Part shown: in pieces, positions 17,904 to 27,202 of the stretch | Numbering within the stretch: the first letter of the stretch is position 1 | How the letters are laid out: each line of letters starts with the position of its first letter | From: Aminobacter aganoensis | Lineage (GTDB): Bacteria; Pseudomonadota; Alphaproteobacteria; Rhizobiales; Rhizobiaceae | Length of the DNA: 64,000 nucleotides | Reading direction: 5' to 3' | Assembly (NCBI RefSeq): GCF_014206975.1 | Contig: NZ_JACHOU010000005.1 | Location: 1 to 64,000 of the forward strand | Program-made: the position numbers and the translations under genes | Notes under the pieces: model-generated | What the model saw: the letters and a program-made list of their open reading frames with translations, nothing else | Databases searched by the model: none | Told to the model about the DNA's origin: nothing

Positions 17904-17991
17904 GCCGGCCGCCGCAACCATGAGCTGAATTCATCATTGGTTGCTCCGCGCCGCCGACCGCAACCAGGATCCTCCCGCTTGCCACTGAGGG

Positions 17992-18010
17992 GCCGCAGCC
18001 GTCCTGCGGC
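17992..18010. terminator. Hairpin between convergent genes
   Basis: GCCGCAG and CTGCGGC form a 7-bp stem (with an alternative GCAGCC/GGCTGC pairing) between the convergent deacylase and amidohydrolase genes. It may end transcripts on both sides. No T tract. Confidence 0.35.
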
Positions 18011-18031
18011 TGCGCCCTCCCCGGCAAACCG

Positions 18032-19429
18032 TCAGTTCGGCAGCGTATCCTTGAAGATGCGGCCATCCTTCATGATGACCAGGAAGCTCGTCTCGGGTTT
18101 GGCGACCAGCTGGAGATCCTCGAGCGGGTTGCCGTCGACCAGCAGCAGATCGGCCAGCGCGCCTTCCTCCACCACGCCCAGCTTTCCGGGATAAGGGTTA
18201 CGCTTCCCCGAAAGTGTCAGCAGTTCGGCATTGGTCCCGGTCGCCATCACGAGGGCTTCGGCAGGCGTGTACCAGCGGATGAGCGACGCAAGGATTGCGC
18301 CCTGCTGCCGCGCCAGATCGCGGGAGAACAACACGTCCGTTCCCCACGCCGTCTTGATCTTGTATTTCTTCGCCAGTTCGTATGTCCGGCCGATGCCCGG
18401 CCACACCTCTTCCGCCTTGGCCCGCTCGACCGAGCCCTCCCGAAGCCCCAGCCTCATCATCTCCGGAAGCGGCTGCAAGCTCAGCCAGATGTCCTTTTCA
18501 GCAATCAGCTTGGCGGTTTCCTCATCCATGAGGAATCCGTGTTCGATGCATTTCACGCCGGCCGCGATTGCCATTTTGATCGCATCCGTCGTGAAGGCGT
18601 GCGCAATCACGTAGGTGCCCCAATTCTCGGCGATCTCGACCGCGGCCCGCATTTCGGGTTCGGTGAAGGTGGTGACATCGAGCGGGCTGAAGGGGGAAGA
18701 CACCCCACCGCCGGCTGTCAGCTTGACATGGGCGGCCCCTTGCATGAACTGCTCGCGGACACGCAGGCGCACCTCATCCGGGCTGTCCACGACTATGCTG
18801 CCGCCGTTTCTCTCCATGGGCGTGAACGGGCCGCCGATCGTCCGCGGCAGGTCGCTGAATTGCCGGAAGTCGCCATGTCCGCTGGTCACCGTGATCATGG
18901 CGCCCGATGGATAGATGCGCGGCCCCACGACGATACCGCTGTCTATCGCGCGCTTGAGGCCGAACACCGGACCGCCCACGTCGCGCACAGTCGTGAAGCC
19001 ACGCATCAACGTATGCGTTGCCTCGTCGCCTGCGGCGAGATTGGCGAAGCCGATGTCGCCCATTGCCTCCGCCGGGGTCGACGCGATCAGCATCGCGTGC
19101 CAGTGCGCGTCGATCAGGCCCGGCATCAGCACGCGGCCACCGCCCGCAATGACCTTGGCACCGGCCGCCTCGATGGGAGCGGTCGAGATGCGCTCGATGA
19201 GGTTGCCGTTGACCAGCACGTTCGACGCCGGCGACAGCGTGCTTGCCTTGCCGTCGAATATCCTGACGTTTTCGAACAGGACGCTCCCTGTCGGCGCGAC
19301 GGGAGGCTCGGTCTCCACGCCCGACACTTCGATGGCGTAGTCATGCGCCAGGCCGACGCCGCTGTGGCCGACAAGGAGAGCGGGAACAAGGAAAAGCAAG
19401 CTCAGCAGGTAGGTTCGTAAACCGGTCAT
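18032..19429 (-). CDS. Exported amidohydrolase family protein
   Basis: A 465-residue metal-dependent hydrolase of the imidazolonepropionase/prolidase-like branch. A signal peptide occupies about 1-29. Metal-site elements are DAHWHAML (HxH), the carboxylated-Lys strand HVKLTAGGG, His in AHAFTTDA and IEHGF, and the catalytic Asp in AWGTDVLF. The start MTGLRTYLL is chosen for the signal peptide; the open frame extends 65 codons further but is not signal-like. It is expected in the periplasm; the substrate (dipeptide, lactam or amide) is unknown. A second amidohydrolase lies upstream on the same strand. Confidence 0.85.
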   Translation of the reverse strand: MTGLRTYLLSLLFLVPALLVGHSGVGLAHDYAIEVSGVETEPPVAPTGSVLFENVRIFDGKASTLSPASNVLVNGNLIERISTAPIEAAGAKVIAGGGRVLMPGLIDAHWHAMLIASTPAEAMGDIGFANLAAGDEATHTLMRGFTTVRDVGGPVFGLKRAIDSGIVVGPRIYPSGAMITVTSGHGDFRQFSDLPRTIGGPFTPMERNGGSIVVDSPDEVRLRVREQFMQGAAHVKLTAGGGVSSPFSPLDVTTFTEPEMRAAVEIAENWGTYVIAHAFTTDAIKMAIAAGVKCIEHGFLMDEETAKLIAEKDIWLSLQPLPEMMRLGLREGSVERAKAEEVWPGIGRTYELAKKYKIKTAWGTDVLFSRDLARQQGAILASLIRWYTPAEALVMATGTNAELLTLSGKRNPYPGKLGVVEEGALADLLLVDGNPLEDLQLVAKPETSFLVIMKDGRIFKDTLPN

Positions 19430-19626
19430 CTCGTGAACCCTCAACATCGGTTGTGGATGGGATGAAGGAAGCGACCTCGATATTTGAACTCTTGCCGACA
19501 CGACTTTGGCATTTTGGCGCTGAACTATCCACCCACGGCGGCGGCTGGCAGCAACGATGGCCGGCCTTGGCTCAGCCGCCGCGCGAGGGCAGCAGGTCAA
19601 TGCCGGCCGCTCCGTCCCGCACACGG

Positions 19627-21324
19627 CTACTGGTCGAATGCCGACAGCCAGCCCGCATCGATCTGGTGGTTCTGGCAGTAATCATGCAGGCGGGCGCGCG
19701 TCCTGTCGGTCTTGCCGAGCCCGAGATAACGCGCCGCGTTGCGCCAGTAGATGTTCTGCTGCTGCTCGGGCGTGTAGCCGGCAGCCGTCAGCTGCGCGCC
19801 GAGCCGCGCCATGTAGTTGTTGTTGTCCAGTTCCTTGGCGATCATCGTCCAGTCGGTGCCATAGAGCAGATGCCGGACATCGGGGTCGTAGCGGGACTGG
19901 AACTGCTGGAGATAGCCCCTGATCTCGGAGCGCGCCCGGTCATCGAACTCCGGACTGGTCAGCTCGTAGAGATAGCCAAGGTCGGCAAAAAGGTTGTCCC
20001 TGCCGTCGACCCTTATCGTCTCGCCGATGATGAACTCCCAGGCCTTCCCGCTGAAATCGTTCTCGCGGCATTCCTTCGCGGGCGGTTGCGGGCGCAGTTC
20101 GTCGAAGCCACCGAAATGCGCGAGATTGACGCGCAAATTCGGGAAACCGTCCAATGCCTTCCTCCACCAGGCGGGGCTTGCGCGGTGACCGTAGCCGCAG
20201 AGCGAGCCGAGGCTGTTTTCGGCGTGGGCCATGATCGGCACGTCGTTGTCCTCGCACCACGCATACAGGCCTCGAAGCGCGGCTTCGATGCCTTTCGGAG
20301 CGCCCTTGGGAAACTTGATCTTGTCGTTGCCGAACGCCTGGAAACCCATGGGCGGGTAGAGCTTGACCCCGACAAAGCCGCAATCGAGGACCGCCTGCTT
20401 GACCAGCGTCAGCGAGCCGCCACCCGCAGCCGCTCGCCACGGATCGAAGCCGACGAAACTGTGCATGTGCAGGTCTGTCGTGCGCGCGATCTGAAGCTGA
20501 AGCAGGTGCATCACCTCGATCTGCTGGGGCAAGCGTGATCGCGCGCTGCTGCTTCCGAGCCAGTTCTCCATGTCGAGGAAGCTCGGCGTCACCAGGGATA
20601 CACAGCCCTTGGGCGCGAAGACGCGCAGATATTCGCGCGCGATGGCTTCGCGGTCATCCAGCAGCAACAGCGCGAAAGAGATGTAGCGCTGCATTTCGCT
20701 CGGCTGGCCCTGCAGGTCGGTGGCCAGCCCCAGCGCGTCGACCCGCGACAGGCTGCGCGAACGGCTGAACGCCTGCGGCGTGCCGGCATCCCGGGCCAAC
20801 TGCTCCATCAGCGCCGGATAGTCGGGTTCAACATCGAAACCCTTGGCATTCCTGCCGAAGGTTTCGATCCCTCTGGCCCGCCGATCCATTTCCTGGATCG
20901 CGTCAGCCAGTATCGCGGTCTTGCGTTGTGCCGCGGTCGAAGCGGATTCGAGCGGTTGTCCCGACCGCAGCCGGCGGGCTTCGGTGGCAGCGTCCTTGGC
21001 GCCACGGCTGAGGATATCGACCAGAAACGCGATCAGGCCGTTGAACAGGCCTTTCGTCTGGACGTCGGTTGCCCTGGGGAAGAACTCCTCGCGCAACTCG
21101 CCGAGCGCGACATATTCGACGAAGCCTCGCACCGGCACGTCGGAAGCGTTGAAGAAGTGGCAGTGGACGTCGATGACCGGGTCGCGGTTTTCCAACGCGC
21201 AGCGGCCCGGTTCGGGGCGCCAGCGCGCGCAGCCCGGCGTCGCCGACACCGCCGCAGCCGCGCCGAGCAGCCACAGCAGATCCCGGCGTTTCACGACCCT
21301 CGACGCGCCAGTCCGTCCCTCCAT
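19627..21324 (-). CDS. Exported amidohydrolase-related protein with twin-arginine signal
   Basis: A 565-residue protein. The N-terminus has KRRDLLWLLGAAAAVSA, a twin-arginine-like signal, ending at a Cys (ATPGC) that could be lipidated. The metal site begins with DVHCHFFNA (HxH); further His/Asp appear in IMAHAEN and LLYGTDWTM. It resembles amidohydrolase_2 proteins (ACMS decarboxylase-like fold), but is longer because of a helical insert around 80-230. The substrate is unknown. It lies 198 nt upstream of the other exported amidohydrolase, so the two may act together. Confidence 0.75.
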   Translation of the reverse strand: MEGRTGASRVVKRRDLLWLLGAAAAVSATPGCARWRPEPGRCALENRDPVIDVHCHFFNASDVPVRGFVEYVALGELREEFFPRATDVQTKGLFNGLIAFLVDILSRGAKDAATEARRLRSGQPLESASTAAQRKTAILADAIQEMDRRARGIETFGRNAKGFDVEPDYPALMEQLARDAGTPQAFSRSRSLSRVDALGLATDLQGQPSEMQRYISFALLLLDDREAIAREYLRVFAPKGCVSLVTPSFLDMENWLGSSSARSRLPQQIEVMHLLQLQIARTTDLHMHSFVGFDPWRAAAGGGSLTLVKQAVLDCGFVGVKLYPPMGFQAFGNDKIKFPKGAPKGIEAALRGLYAWCEDNDVPIMAHAENSLGSLCGYGHRASPAWWRKALDGFPNLRVNLAHFGGFDELRPQPPAKECRENDFSGKAWEFIIGETIRVDGRDNLFADLGYLYELTSPEFDDRARSEIRGYLQQFQSRYDPDVRHLLYGTDWTMIAKELDNNNYMARLGAQLTAAGYTPEQQQNIYWRNAARYLGLGKTDRTRARLHDYCQNHQIDAGWLSAFDQ

Positions 21325-21439
21325 GCCGAACCCGTCCCCACAAGTTCACCAGGAAGACATCCTGCGGCGAGAACGGCAAAGAGTCGATACGTCGTGGAAC
21401 GGTAGCCAAGGGAGGCAGGCGCCGGCAAGGCGGCTGCGT

Positions 21440-22765
21440 CTAGCCCTCGGCCCCATACACCAGCCTGTCCTGCCTGGCCCTGAGTTCGGCGATCTTCGAG
21501 CCCGGCGCCACGGCGGCGTTGGCGGTGGTGATGAGTTCGCCCTTCCTGATCGGCGCCGTCACCGTACCGCCCTGCAGCAGGCCGCAGGGAATGGCTTTTG
21601 CCGCGCGGGCTTCCGGCGCGGTCATGATCCACGAGCGGTAGCAATATTCGCCGATGGCATCGAGCTTTTCGCCCGGCTGCATGTCCTTCTTGGCGACGGC
21701 GCAGACGTCGGCCACGGGCTTGGCCAGCGGCACCATGTCGGCCTTGCCGTGCAGCACGACGCGGGCACAGGTCAGCGGCACTTCGAGCGAGGTCAGGTGA
21801 TAGGGCCGGTGGAAGGTGAAATACGGTCCCTCGCCGACCTTGAGGTCTTCCATGCGCTCGCGGATGCGCGGATGCGACATCTCGGCGATGACGAAGACGC
21901 CGGGGGCGACGCCCTTGCCGATCGAATAGTCGACGACGCCGACCCTGGACAGCACGCCGCCGTCCTTCTGCGGCACCAGCACCTTGTTGAGTTCGGGCAG
22001 CGTGGCGGAGGGGCCATGCATGCCCGCCTTGTCGGGCACGAGCCCGGTGGCGTTGGCGATCGCCGCCATCTCGACCATCGTCTTCGAGCCGTCGACGAAC
22101 TCGACCAGCATGCGCACGTTCATGTTGCGGCGCCTGGCTTCCTCGGCATAGTCGTCGGGGATGGCGTCGATGTTGAGCGGGTTGTTCTTGCCCTTGCCGG
22201 CGGCGACGATGGTGTGGCCCATCGCCGAGACGAATTCGATCAGTTCCATGCACGACGACGGCTCGTCGCCGGCGCCGAGCGAATAGGTCACGCCAAGCCG
22301 GTCGGCCTCGCTCTTGAGATAGGCGCCGATGGTGACGTCCGCCTCGACATTCATCATGACGAGATGCTTGCCGTGCTCCATCGCGCGCAGGCCGATCTCG
22401 GCGCCGACGGCAGGAACGCCGGTGGCGTCGATGACGACGTCGATCAGGCCGCTGTTGAGGATCAGGTCGGCGTCGTTGGTGATGGCGATCTTGCCGCTTT
22501 CCATGGCGTCGGCGAGAGCCGAGGCGGTCGTCGCCTCGCGCGCATGGCCGCCTTCCCGGTAGGCGATCTCGGCCGCCTTGAGCGCGCGCTCGGGATGGAA
22601 CTCCGAAATGGCACCCACCGCGATGCCCGGCATGTGCGCCACCTGCGACACGATATCGGTGCCCATCTCGCCACAGCCGATCAGGCCGATGCGGATCGGC
22701 TTGCCTGATTTCTGGCGCTCGACGAGATCGCGCGTCAAGCCCACCGGAGCGACGTTGATGGTCAT
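21440..22765 (-). CDS. Predicted homoserine dehydrogenase-like oxidoreductase with SAF domain (COG4091)
   Basis: A 441-residue NAD(P)-dependent oxidoreductase. The Rossmann motif GLIGCGEMGTDIV lies near residue 25, a middle catalytic domain follows (GAGDEPSSCMELIEF, AAGKGKNNPLN), and a C-terminal SAF-like domain (about 345-440). This is the architecture of COG4091, often seen in sugar-acid and tetrose catabolic loci. The reaction is not established. 115 nt separate it from the amidohydrolase gene downstream. Confidence 0.8.
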   Translation of the reverse strand: MTINVAPVGLTRDLVERQKSGKPIRIGLIGCGEMGTDIVSQVAHMPGIAVGAISEFHPERALKAAEIAYREGGHAREATTASALADAMESGKIAITNDADLILNSGLIDVVIDATGVPAVGAEIGLRAMEHGKHLVMMNVEADVTIGAYLKSEADRLGVTYSLGAGDEPSSCMELIEFVSAMGHTIVAAGKGKNNPLNIDAIPDDYAEEARRRNMNVRMLVEFVDGSKTMVEMAAIANATGLVPDKAGMHGPSATLPELNKVLVPQKDGGVLSRVGVVDYSIGKGVAPGVFVIAEMSHPRIRERMEDLKVGEGPYFTFHRPYHLTSLEVPLTCARVVLHGKADMVPLAKPVADVCAVAKKDMQPGEKLDAIGEYCYRSWIMTAPEARAAKAIPCGLLQGGTVTAPIRKGELITTANAAVAPGSKIAELRARQDRLVYGAEG

Positions 22766-23084
22766 CTGAGTGATCTCCCGAAGAAGCGAAGCATATGTAT
22801 CTAACGACCGACCGGTATTGAATTATGGCCGGGTGTCAACCTGAATGTCCTTGCGGGTCGTGCACCGGCACGCCGCCATTTGTCAGTAGACCGGCAAAGG
22901 CAAGCTGTTCGGCCTGCGGCAATGCCGTTAAGCTCGCTGCATCCACCTGACGGACGGCAGCACCGGAGAGCAGCCGGGGCGCCAGCGAGCAAGCCGCGGG
23001 CGGATGGGAACGCCATATATTCGAATGCGATAGCCGCCGGTCCGGATTCAGTTTCTGAGGATGGCGCATCCGTGGGAGAGAACG
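22766..23084. other. Divergent intergenic region, no gene seen
   Basis: A 319-nt stretch between the divergent COG4091 and Asp-box genes. It must carry both promoters. I find no convincing ORF, RNA gene or strong palindrome in it. Confidence 0.5.
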
Positions 23085-24167
23085 ATGGCCGAGAAAGTCC
23101 TTGTCCTGCTGGGCACCAAGAAAGGCGCCTTCATCGCCGAGAGCAATGCGGAAAGGCGCTCGTGGAAGCTGCGCGGTCCGTTCTGCGAGACCTGGCCGAT
23201 GAACCATGTCGTCGCCGATCCGGCGACCGGCACCATCTGGGGCGCTGGCGGCAACGAATGGTTCGGCCCGGCGGTGTGGAAGTCGACCGACCTCGGCGAG
23301 ACCTGGACGCATTCCTCCGAAGGGCTCGCTTATGCCGAAGGCGAGGAGCCGATCAAGGCGGTGTGGAGCCTCGCCAAGGGCAATGGCAGCCTCTATGCCG
23401 GCGTCCAGCCGGCGGGACTGTTCCGCAGCGACGACGATGGCCGGAGCTGGAGCCACGTCGAGGGCCTGCAGAAGCACCCGTCGCGGCCGCACTGGAACCC
23501 CGGCGGCGCCGGCCTGATCCTGCATTCGCTGGTCATCGACCCCGCCGACCACGACCGCATCTGGATCGGCATATCGGCGGCCGGCGTCTTCTACACCGGC
23601 GACGGCGGCAAGAGCTGGGAGCCGCGCAACCTCGGCACCCGCGCCGACTTCATGCCCGAGGGCGAGAACTATCCCGAATTCGGCCAGTGCGTGCACAATC
23701 TGGTCATGGCGCCGGGCATGCCGAACCGGCTCTACCAGCAAAACCATTGCGGCATGTATCGCTCCGACGATGGCGGCAAGCGCTGGGTCAGCATCGAAAA
23801 GGGCCTGCCCTCGACCTTCGGCTTCCCGGCCGCCGCCCATCCGCGCGACCCTGAAACTCTGTACCTCGTGCCGCTCAACGGCGACAGCGCCGGCCGCTAC
23901 GTGCCCGACGCCAAGGCGGCGGTCTGGCGCACCCGAAGCGCCGGCAGCGAATGGCAGGCGATGCGCAACGGCCTGCCGCAGGAAAATGCCTATATCGGCG
24001 TGCTGCGCCAGGCGATGGCGACCGACAGGCTCGACCCGGCAGGCGTCTATTTCGGCACCAGTTCGGGTGCGCTGTTCGCCAGCGCCGACGAGGGCGAGAG
24101 CTGGATCGACGTCACCCAGCACCTGCCGTCGATCCTGTCGGTGGAAACCCTCGTCGTCGACGGCTGA
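23085..24167 (+). CDS. Asp-box (BNR) repeat beta-propeller protein
   Basis: A 360-residue protein with at least six Asp-box-like motifs spaced along it: DLGETWTHS, DDGRSWSHV, DGGKSWEPR, DGGKRWVSI, a degenerate AGSEWQAM and DEGESWIDV. This predicts a sialidase/VPS10-type propeller. There is no signal peptide, so it is probably cytoplasmic, and sialidase activity is not implied. The start MAEKVLVLL has GGGAGAGA ahead of it; an ATG 8 codons earlier lacks a spaced site. A MoaD/ThiS-like gene follows after 10 nt. Confidence 0.85.
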   Translation: MAEKVLVLLGTKKGAFIAESNAERRSWKLRGPFCETWPMNHVVADPATGTIWGAGGNEWFGPAVWKSTDLGETWTHSSEGLAYAEGEEPIKAVWSLAKGNGSLYAGVQPAGLFRSDDDGRSWSHVEGLQKHPSRPHWNPGGAGLILHSLVIDPADHDRIWIGISAAGVFYTGDGGKSWEPRNLGTRADFMPEGENYPEFGQCVHNLVMAPGMPNRLYQQNHCGMYRSDDGGKRWVSIEKGLPSTFGFPAAAHPRDPETLYLVPLNGDSAGRYVPDAKAAVWRTRSAGSEWQAMRNGLPQENAYIGVLRQAMATDRLDPAGVYFGTSSGALFASADEGESWIDVTQHLPSILSVETLVVDG

Positions 24168-24177
24168 GGCACGGCTC

Positions 24178-24486
24178 GTGGACAACACCCCTGCCCCCGA
24201 AGCCAGACCGGGCGCCGTTGCCGCCGTCGTGGTGCGCCTGCCCGGCGTTCTGGTCGACCTGTTTCCCGGCGCGCCGCGCCGGGTCGAGGTGCCCGCCGCG
24301 ACCGTCCGCGACATGGTCGACCAGCTCGACAAAAGCTGGCCCGGCATGCGCGACCGCATCTGCGACAGCCGCCCCGCCATCCGCAAGCACATCAACGTCT
24401 TCGTCGAGGGTGAACGCGCCACGCTGAAGACAAAGCTCAAGCCAGGCGTCGAAGTGTTCGTGCTGACTGCGATCAGCGGTGGGTGA
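24178..24486 (+). CDS. MoaD/ThiS-like ubiquitin-fold protein
   Basis: A 102-residue protein with a GTG start. The beta-grasp pattern is visible: VVVRLPGVLVDLFP, VEVPAATVRDMVDQLD, HINVFVEGE, LKPGVEVFVLTAISGG. It ends in Gly-Gly, the tail that is adenylated or thiocarboxylated in sulfur carriers and ubiquitin-like modifiers. It sits 10 nt after the Asp-box gene, so the two are almost certainly co-expressed. No E1-like, cysteine desulfurase or moa/thi gene lies nearby, so this is probably not classical molybdopterin or thiamin synthesis. Confidence 0.8.
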   Translation: MDNTPAPEARPGAVAAVVVRLPGVLVDLFPGAPRRVEVPAATVRDMVDQLDKSWPGMRDRICDSRPAIRKHINVFVEGERATLKTKLKPGVEVFVLTAISGG

Positions 24487-24576
24487 AGTATGCCCGCGGC
24501 AACGGTCTGCGCAGGCTTCCCTCCCGCAACCATTGCGCTAGGATCGCGACAGATTCTCTTCCAGGGAGCGGCAATC

Positions 24577-25230
24577 ATGCGACGCAGCAGTCTATTTCTG
24601 GCACTCATGCTGGCATTTGCGCCGGCCCTGCCGCAGGTCGCGGCGGCGCAGGAACGCGTGGAAACCCTGCGCATGCGCCCGGGCGCGACGCAGACGACGG
24701 TGCGCGGCATCGTCATCGGTCGCATCAGCGCATCCTACCGGCTCGAGGCGCGTGCCGGCCAGCGCATGAGCCTCGACCTCAATTCGCGCAACACCTTCCT
24801 CTATTTCAATGTACTCGATCCGCGCGGCCGCGCCATCGCCCGCGAGCAGACCCAATGGGATGGCCGCCTGCCGGCCTCCGGCCTCTACACCATCCAGATC
24901 TACCTCGTGCGCGCCGAAGCCCGGCGCAACCGGCCGGCGCCCTTCTCGCTCAACGTCTCGATCTTCGGCCGCGGCGGCGTGGAGCCCGGCCCTGCTCCAG
25001 GCCCCGACCCGATGCCGGGACCGCGCTCCTGGCGCGTCGTCGGCGTGACGCCCAACGACGTGCTCAACATGCGTTCGACGCCGTCGCCGCGCGGCTCCGT
25101 CCTCGCCGAGATCCCGTTCGACGCAGGTGGCCTGCGCAATCTCGGCTGCCAGGATGGACAGAGCTGGTGCAAGGTACGCTACCGCGGCCAGGAAGGCTGG
25201 GTCAACGGTCGCTTCCTGCGCCCGGAATGA
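24577..25230 (+). CDS. Exported SH3-domain protein
   Basis: A 217-residue protein. Residues 1-24 are a signal peptide ending A-A-A-Q. A beta-rich domain (about 25-125) resembles inhibitor-of-lysozyme-type modules, followed by a Pro-rich linker (PGPAPGPDPMPGP) and a bacterial SH3 domain (about 150-217) with LNMRSTPSPRGSVLAEI and WCKVRYRGQEGWVNGRFL. It likely binds peptidoglycan or a periplasmic partner. GGGAGCGG precedes the chosen ATG. Confidence 0.8.
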   Translation: MRRSSLFLALMLAFAPALPQVAAAQERVETLRMRPGATQTTVRGIVIGRISASYRLEARAGQRMSLDLNSRNTFLYFNVLDPRGRAIAREQTQWDGRLPASGLYTIQIYLVRAEARRNRPAPFSLNVSIFGRGGVEPGPAPGPDPMPGPRSWRVVGVTPNDVLNMRSTPSPRGSVLAEIPFDAGGLRNLGCQDGQSWCKVRYRGQEGWVNGRFLRPE

Positions 25231-25295
25231 CCGGCGCCGTCACCGGCGAGCACAGCCAGGGGCCAGGCGCCTGAACACGGCCGATCGTTGGGACA

Positions 25296-25661
25296 TCAAC
25301 GGTCGGTCGGGGACTTGTCCGTGTCGCCGGCATCGTCCGCTTCGCCGGCGCTGATCGATCCGATGACGATGGTCTCGCCGATCGGCTCGCGCCGCTGCCG
25401 TGTCTCGGCAACCACCCGGTCCATCTCCGCCTTGATTTCGGCCAGCAGCGCCAGCGCCTCGGCTTCGTTGCGCTTGAGCTCGGCGCTCGCCTCACCCGAA
25501 CCAGCCTCGCCGGCGGCGCGCGCATTGCGCGCGGACAGATAGTCCTTGTAGGCGGTGTCCCACTTTTTCATCAGGACAACCCAGGCATCGACGGCGTCGT
25601 GTTTTCCGGGTTTTTCAGGCTGGTGCGAACTAGGCAAATTGGACCCTCGAACAATCCGCAT
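25296..25661 (-). CDS. Hypothetical coiled-coil-like protein
   Basis: About 121 residues with a charged, Ala/Glu-rich helical middle (DYLSARNARAAGEAGS..., RNEAEALALLAEIKAEMDRVV) and an acidic tail. No signal peptide and no recognised family. The start is uncertain: in-frame ATGs exist at 25745, 25661 and 25571 and none has a clear ribosome binding site. It converges on the SH3 gene. Confidence 0.4.
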   Translation of the reverse strand: MRIVRGSNLPSSHQPEKPGKHDAVDAWVVLMKKWDTAYKDYLSARNARAAGEAGSGEASAELKRNEAEALALLAEIKAEMDRVVAETRQRREPIGETIVIGSISAGEADDAGDTDKSPTDR

Positions 25662-26388
25662 GGCGCGGAATGGAAAAGCGACACTGCAACTGCGTGCCGT
25701 TACTCGGACTGACCCCGCCGCATTGGTCAGGCTGCAATCTAACATGGAGAGGATCGAGCGTCATTCGCTAGCGCACGCTATATGCACCAGAGCTAACAAT
25801 CAGTTGTGGAAAGCAGCCAGCGCCCCTCCAGCGCTCGTGCCGGACGCCCGGCAGATGCCATGACCCGCCGCTTTGGCCGCCGATCACAATATTGCGACCG
25901 ACCGCGTGAACGTTCCCGAATATGCAACCAGCGCGCGCTTTTCGCCGCTCAATCAAGCTGCCGGAGCGCGCAATGCGAGGTAACCACCGAAGAATCGATA
26001 TTAAAGAGATGCATAATATACGAGTGTCAAATTGATACACCACCCCCAATAAGCGTAGATTCACAATTTCGACACTCTCCGGAAAATCTAAACAAAAGAT
26101 AATCTAGGCAAAGACAACAATCTAACACTTTCATACAAGTACGGTATTTCGTTATGTATACTGATTTTCATCATATAGATACGAATATTAACCATGGTTT
26201 ACAAAAGGTAAACAAATTGGTACAGTTCAGTTGGCGAGTGGGGCTTACAAACACTTGCGTCCAGATTTTCCACGGGAACAACCTGGTTGCGAAATTGTCA
26301 TTGTCACCAGGGTGCTATTCTGCGTCCGGTCTGTTTGGTTCGCGTAGTCGTCAGGTAATGCCGCCACCTTTGGGTTGGAGTAAGCGTT
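25662..26388. other. AT-rich gene-free region upstream of the glycosyltransferase genes
   Basis: About 730 nt without a convincing gene. From about 25980 to 26300 the composition is clearly more AT-rich than anything else in the window, with many A/T runs and TpA steps. It probably holds the promoter of the glycosyltransferase operon and may bind a nucleoid-type repressor. No terminator, RNA gene or repeat was recognised. Confidence 0.55.
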
Positions 26389-27192
26389 ATGACGGCGGTA
26401 GCATTCCCGCATCGACCTGCTATGGAAATCTTCAATGCGGCAGGAATGCCCCTCGGCGGCACTCCGCGGATCAGCGTCGTGGTTCCGGCCATGAACGAAG
26501 CCAAGAACTTGCCGCACGTTCTTCCTCACATTCCAGCCTGGGTCGATGAAGTCATCCTTGTGGATGGAAATTCCACTGACGACACCATTGCCGTTGCACG
26601 CGAACTGCTGCCCGACATCATTGTCCTGCAGCAGGAGAAGCGCGGCAAGGGTGCAGCGCTCTATACCGGCTTCAGCGCCGCCAAGGGCGACATCATCATC
26701 ACGCTGGACGCCGACGGCTCGGCCGACCCTGGCGAAATCCCCGCTTTCGTCGGCGCGCTCCTTGCCGGCGCCGACTTCGTCAAGGGCTCCCGCTTCATGC
26801 AGGGCGGCGACACCACCGACATGGAGTGGTACCGCAAGCTTGGCAACTGGGGCCTGCTCCGCCTCGTGCGCCTGCGCTTCGGCGGCAAGTTCACCGATCT
26901 CTGCTACGGCTACAACGCCTTCTGGCGCGACGTACTGCCTTGCCTCAACCTCGAGCAGGCGACGGGTTTCGAGATCGAGACCCAGATGAACGTGCAGGCG
27001 CTTCGCGCCGACCTCAACGTTTTCGAGGTTGCCAGCAAGGAGTTCCCGCGCATCCACGGCACCAGCAACCTGCGTACCTTCCCCGATGGCTGGCGCGTGC
27101 TCAAGACGATTGTCAGGCTGGGCATTTCACCATTGCCCAAGGTGCCGACGCGCCGCCGCACGACAGCCGGACTGCAACAACCCAGCATCTAG
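26389..27192 (+). CDS. Glycosyltransferase family 2 (dolichyl-phosphate-mannose-synthase-like)
   Basis: A 267-residue GT-A fold enzyme. It has the nucleotide-binding start ISVVVPAMNEAKNLP near residue 28, VDGNSTDDT, and the metal-binding LDADGSADP; FEIETQMNVQA and RIHGTSNLR follow, as in DPM1-like transferases. No membrane segments, so cytoplasmic or peripheral. GGAG lies 8 nt before the ATG. It is the first of three glycosyltransferase genes and probably builds part of a surface polysaccharide or glycolipid; donor and acceptor are unknown. Confidence 0.9.
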   Translation: MTAVAFPHRPAMEIFNAAGMPLGGTPRISVVVPAMNEAKNLPHVLPHIPAWVDEVILVDGNSTDDTIAVARELLPDIIVLQQEKRGKGAALYTGFSAAKGDIIITLDADGSADPGEIPAFVGALLAGADFVKGSRFMQGGDTTDMEWYRKLGNWGLLRLVRLRFGGKFTDLCYGYNAFWRDVLPCLNLEQATGFEIETQMNVQALRADLNVFEVASKEFPRIHGTSNLRTFPDGWRVLKTIVRLGISPLPKVPTRRRTTAGLQQPSI

Positions 27193-27202
27193 GCGGGCGG
27201 TC

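Noticed and set aside
26154-26549. Open frame overlapping the start of the first glycosyltransferase
   Set aside because: It runs through AT-rich non-coding DNA into the glycosyltransferase in another frame; no domain and no good ribosome binding site.
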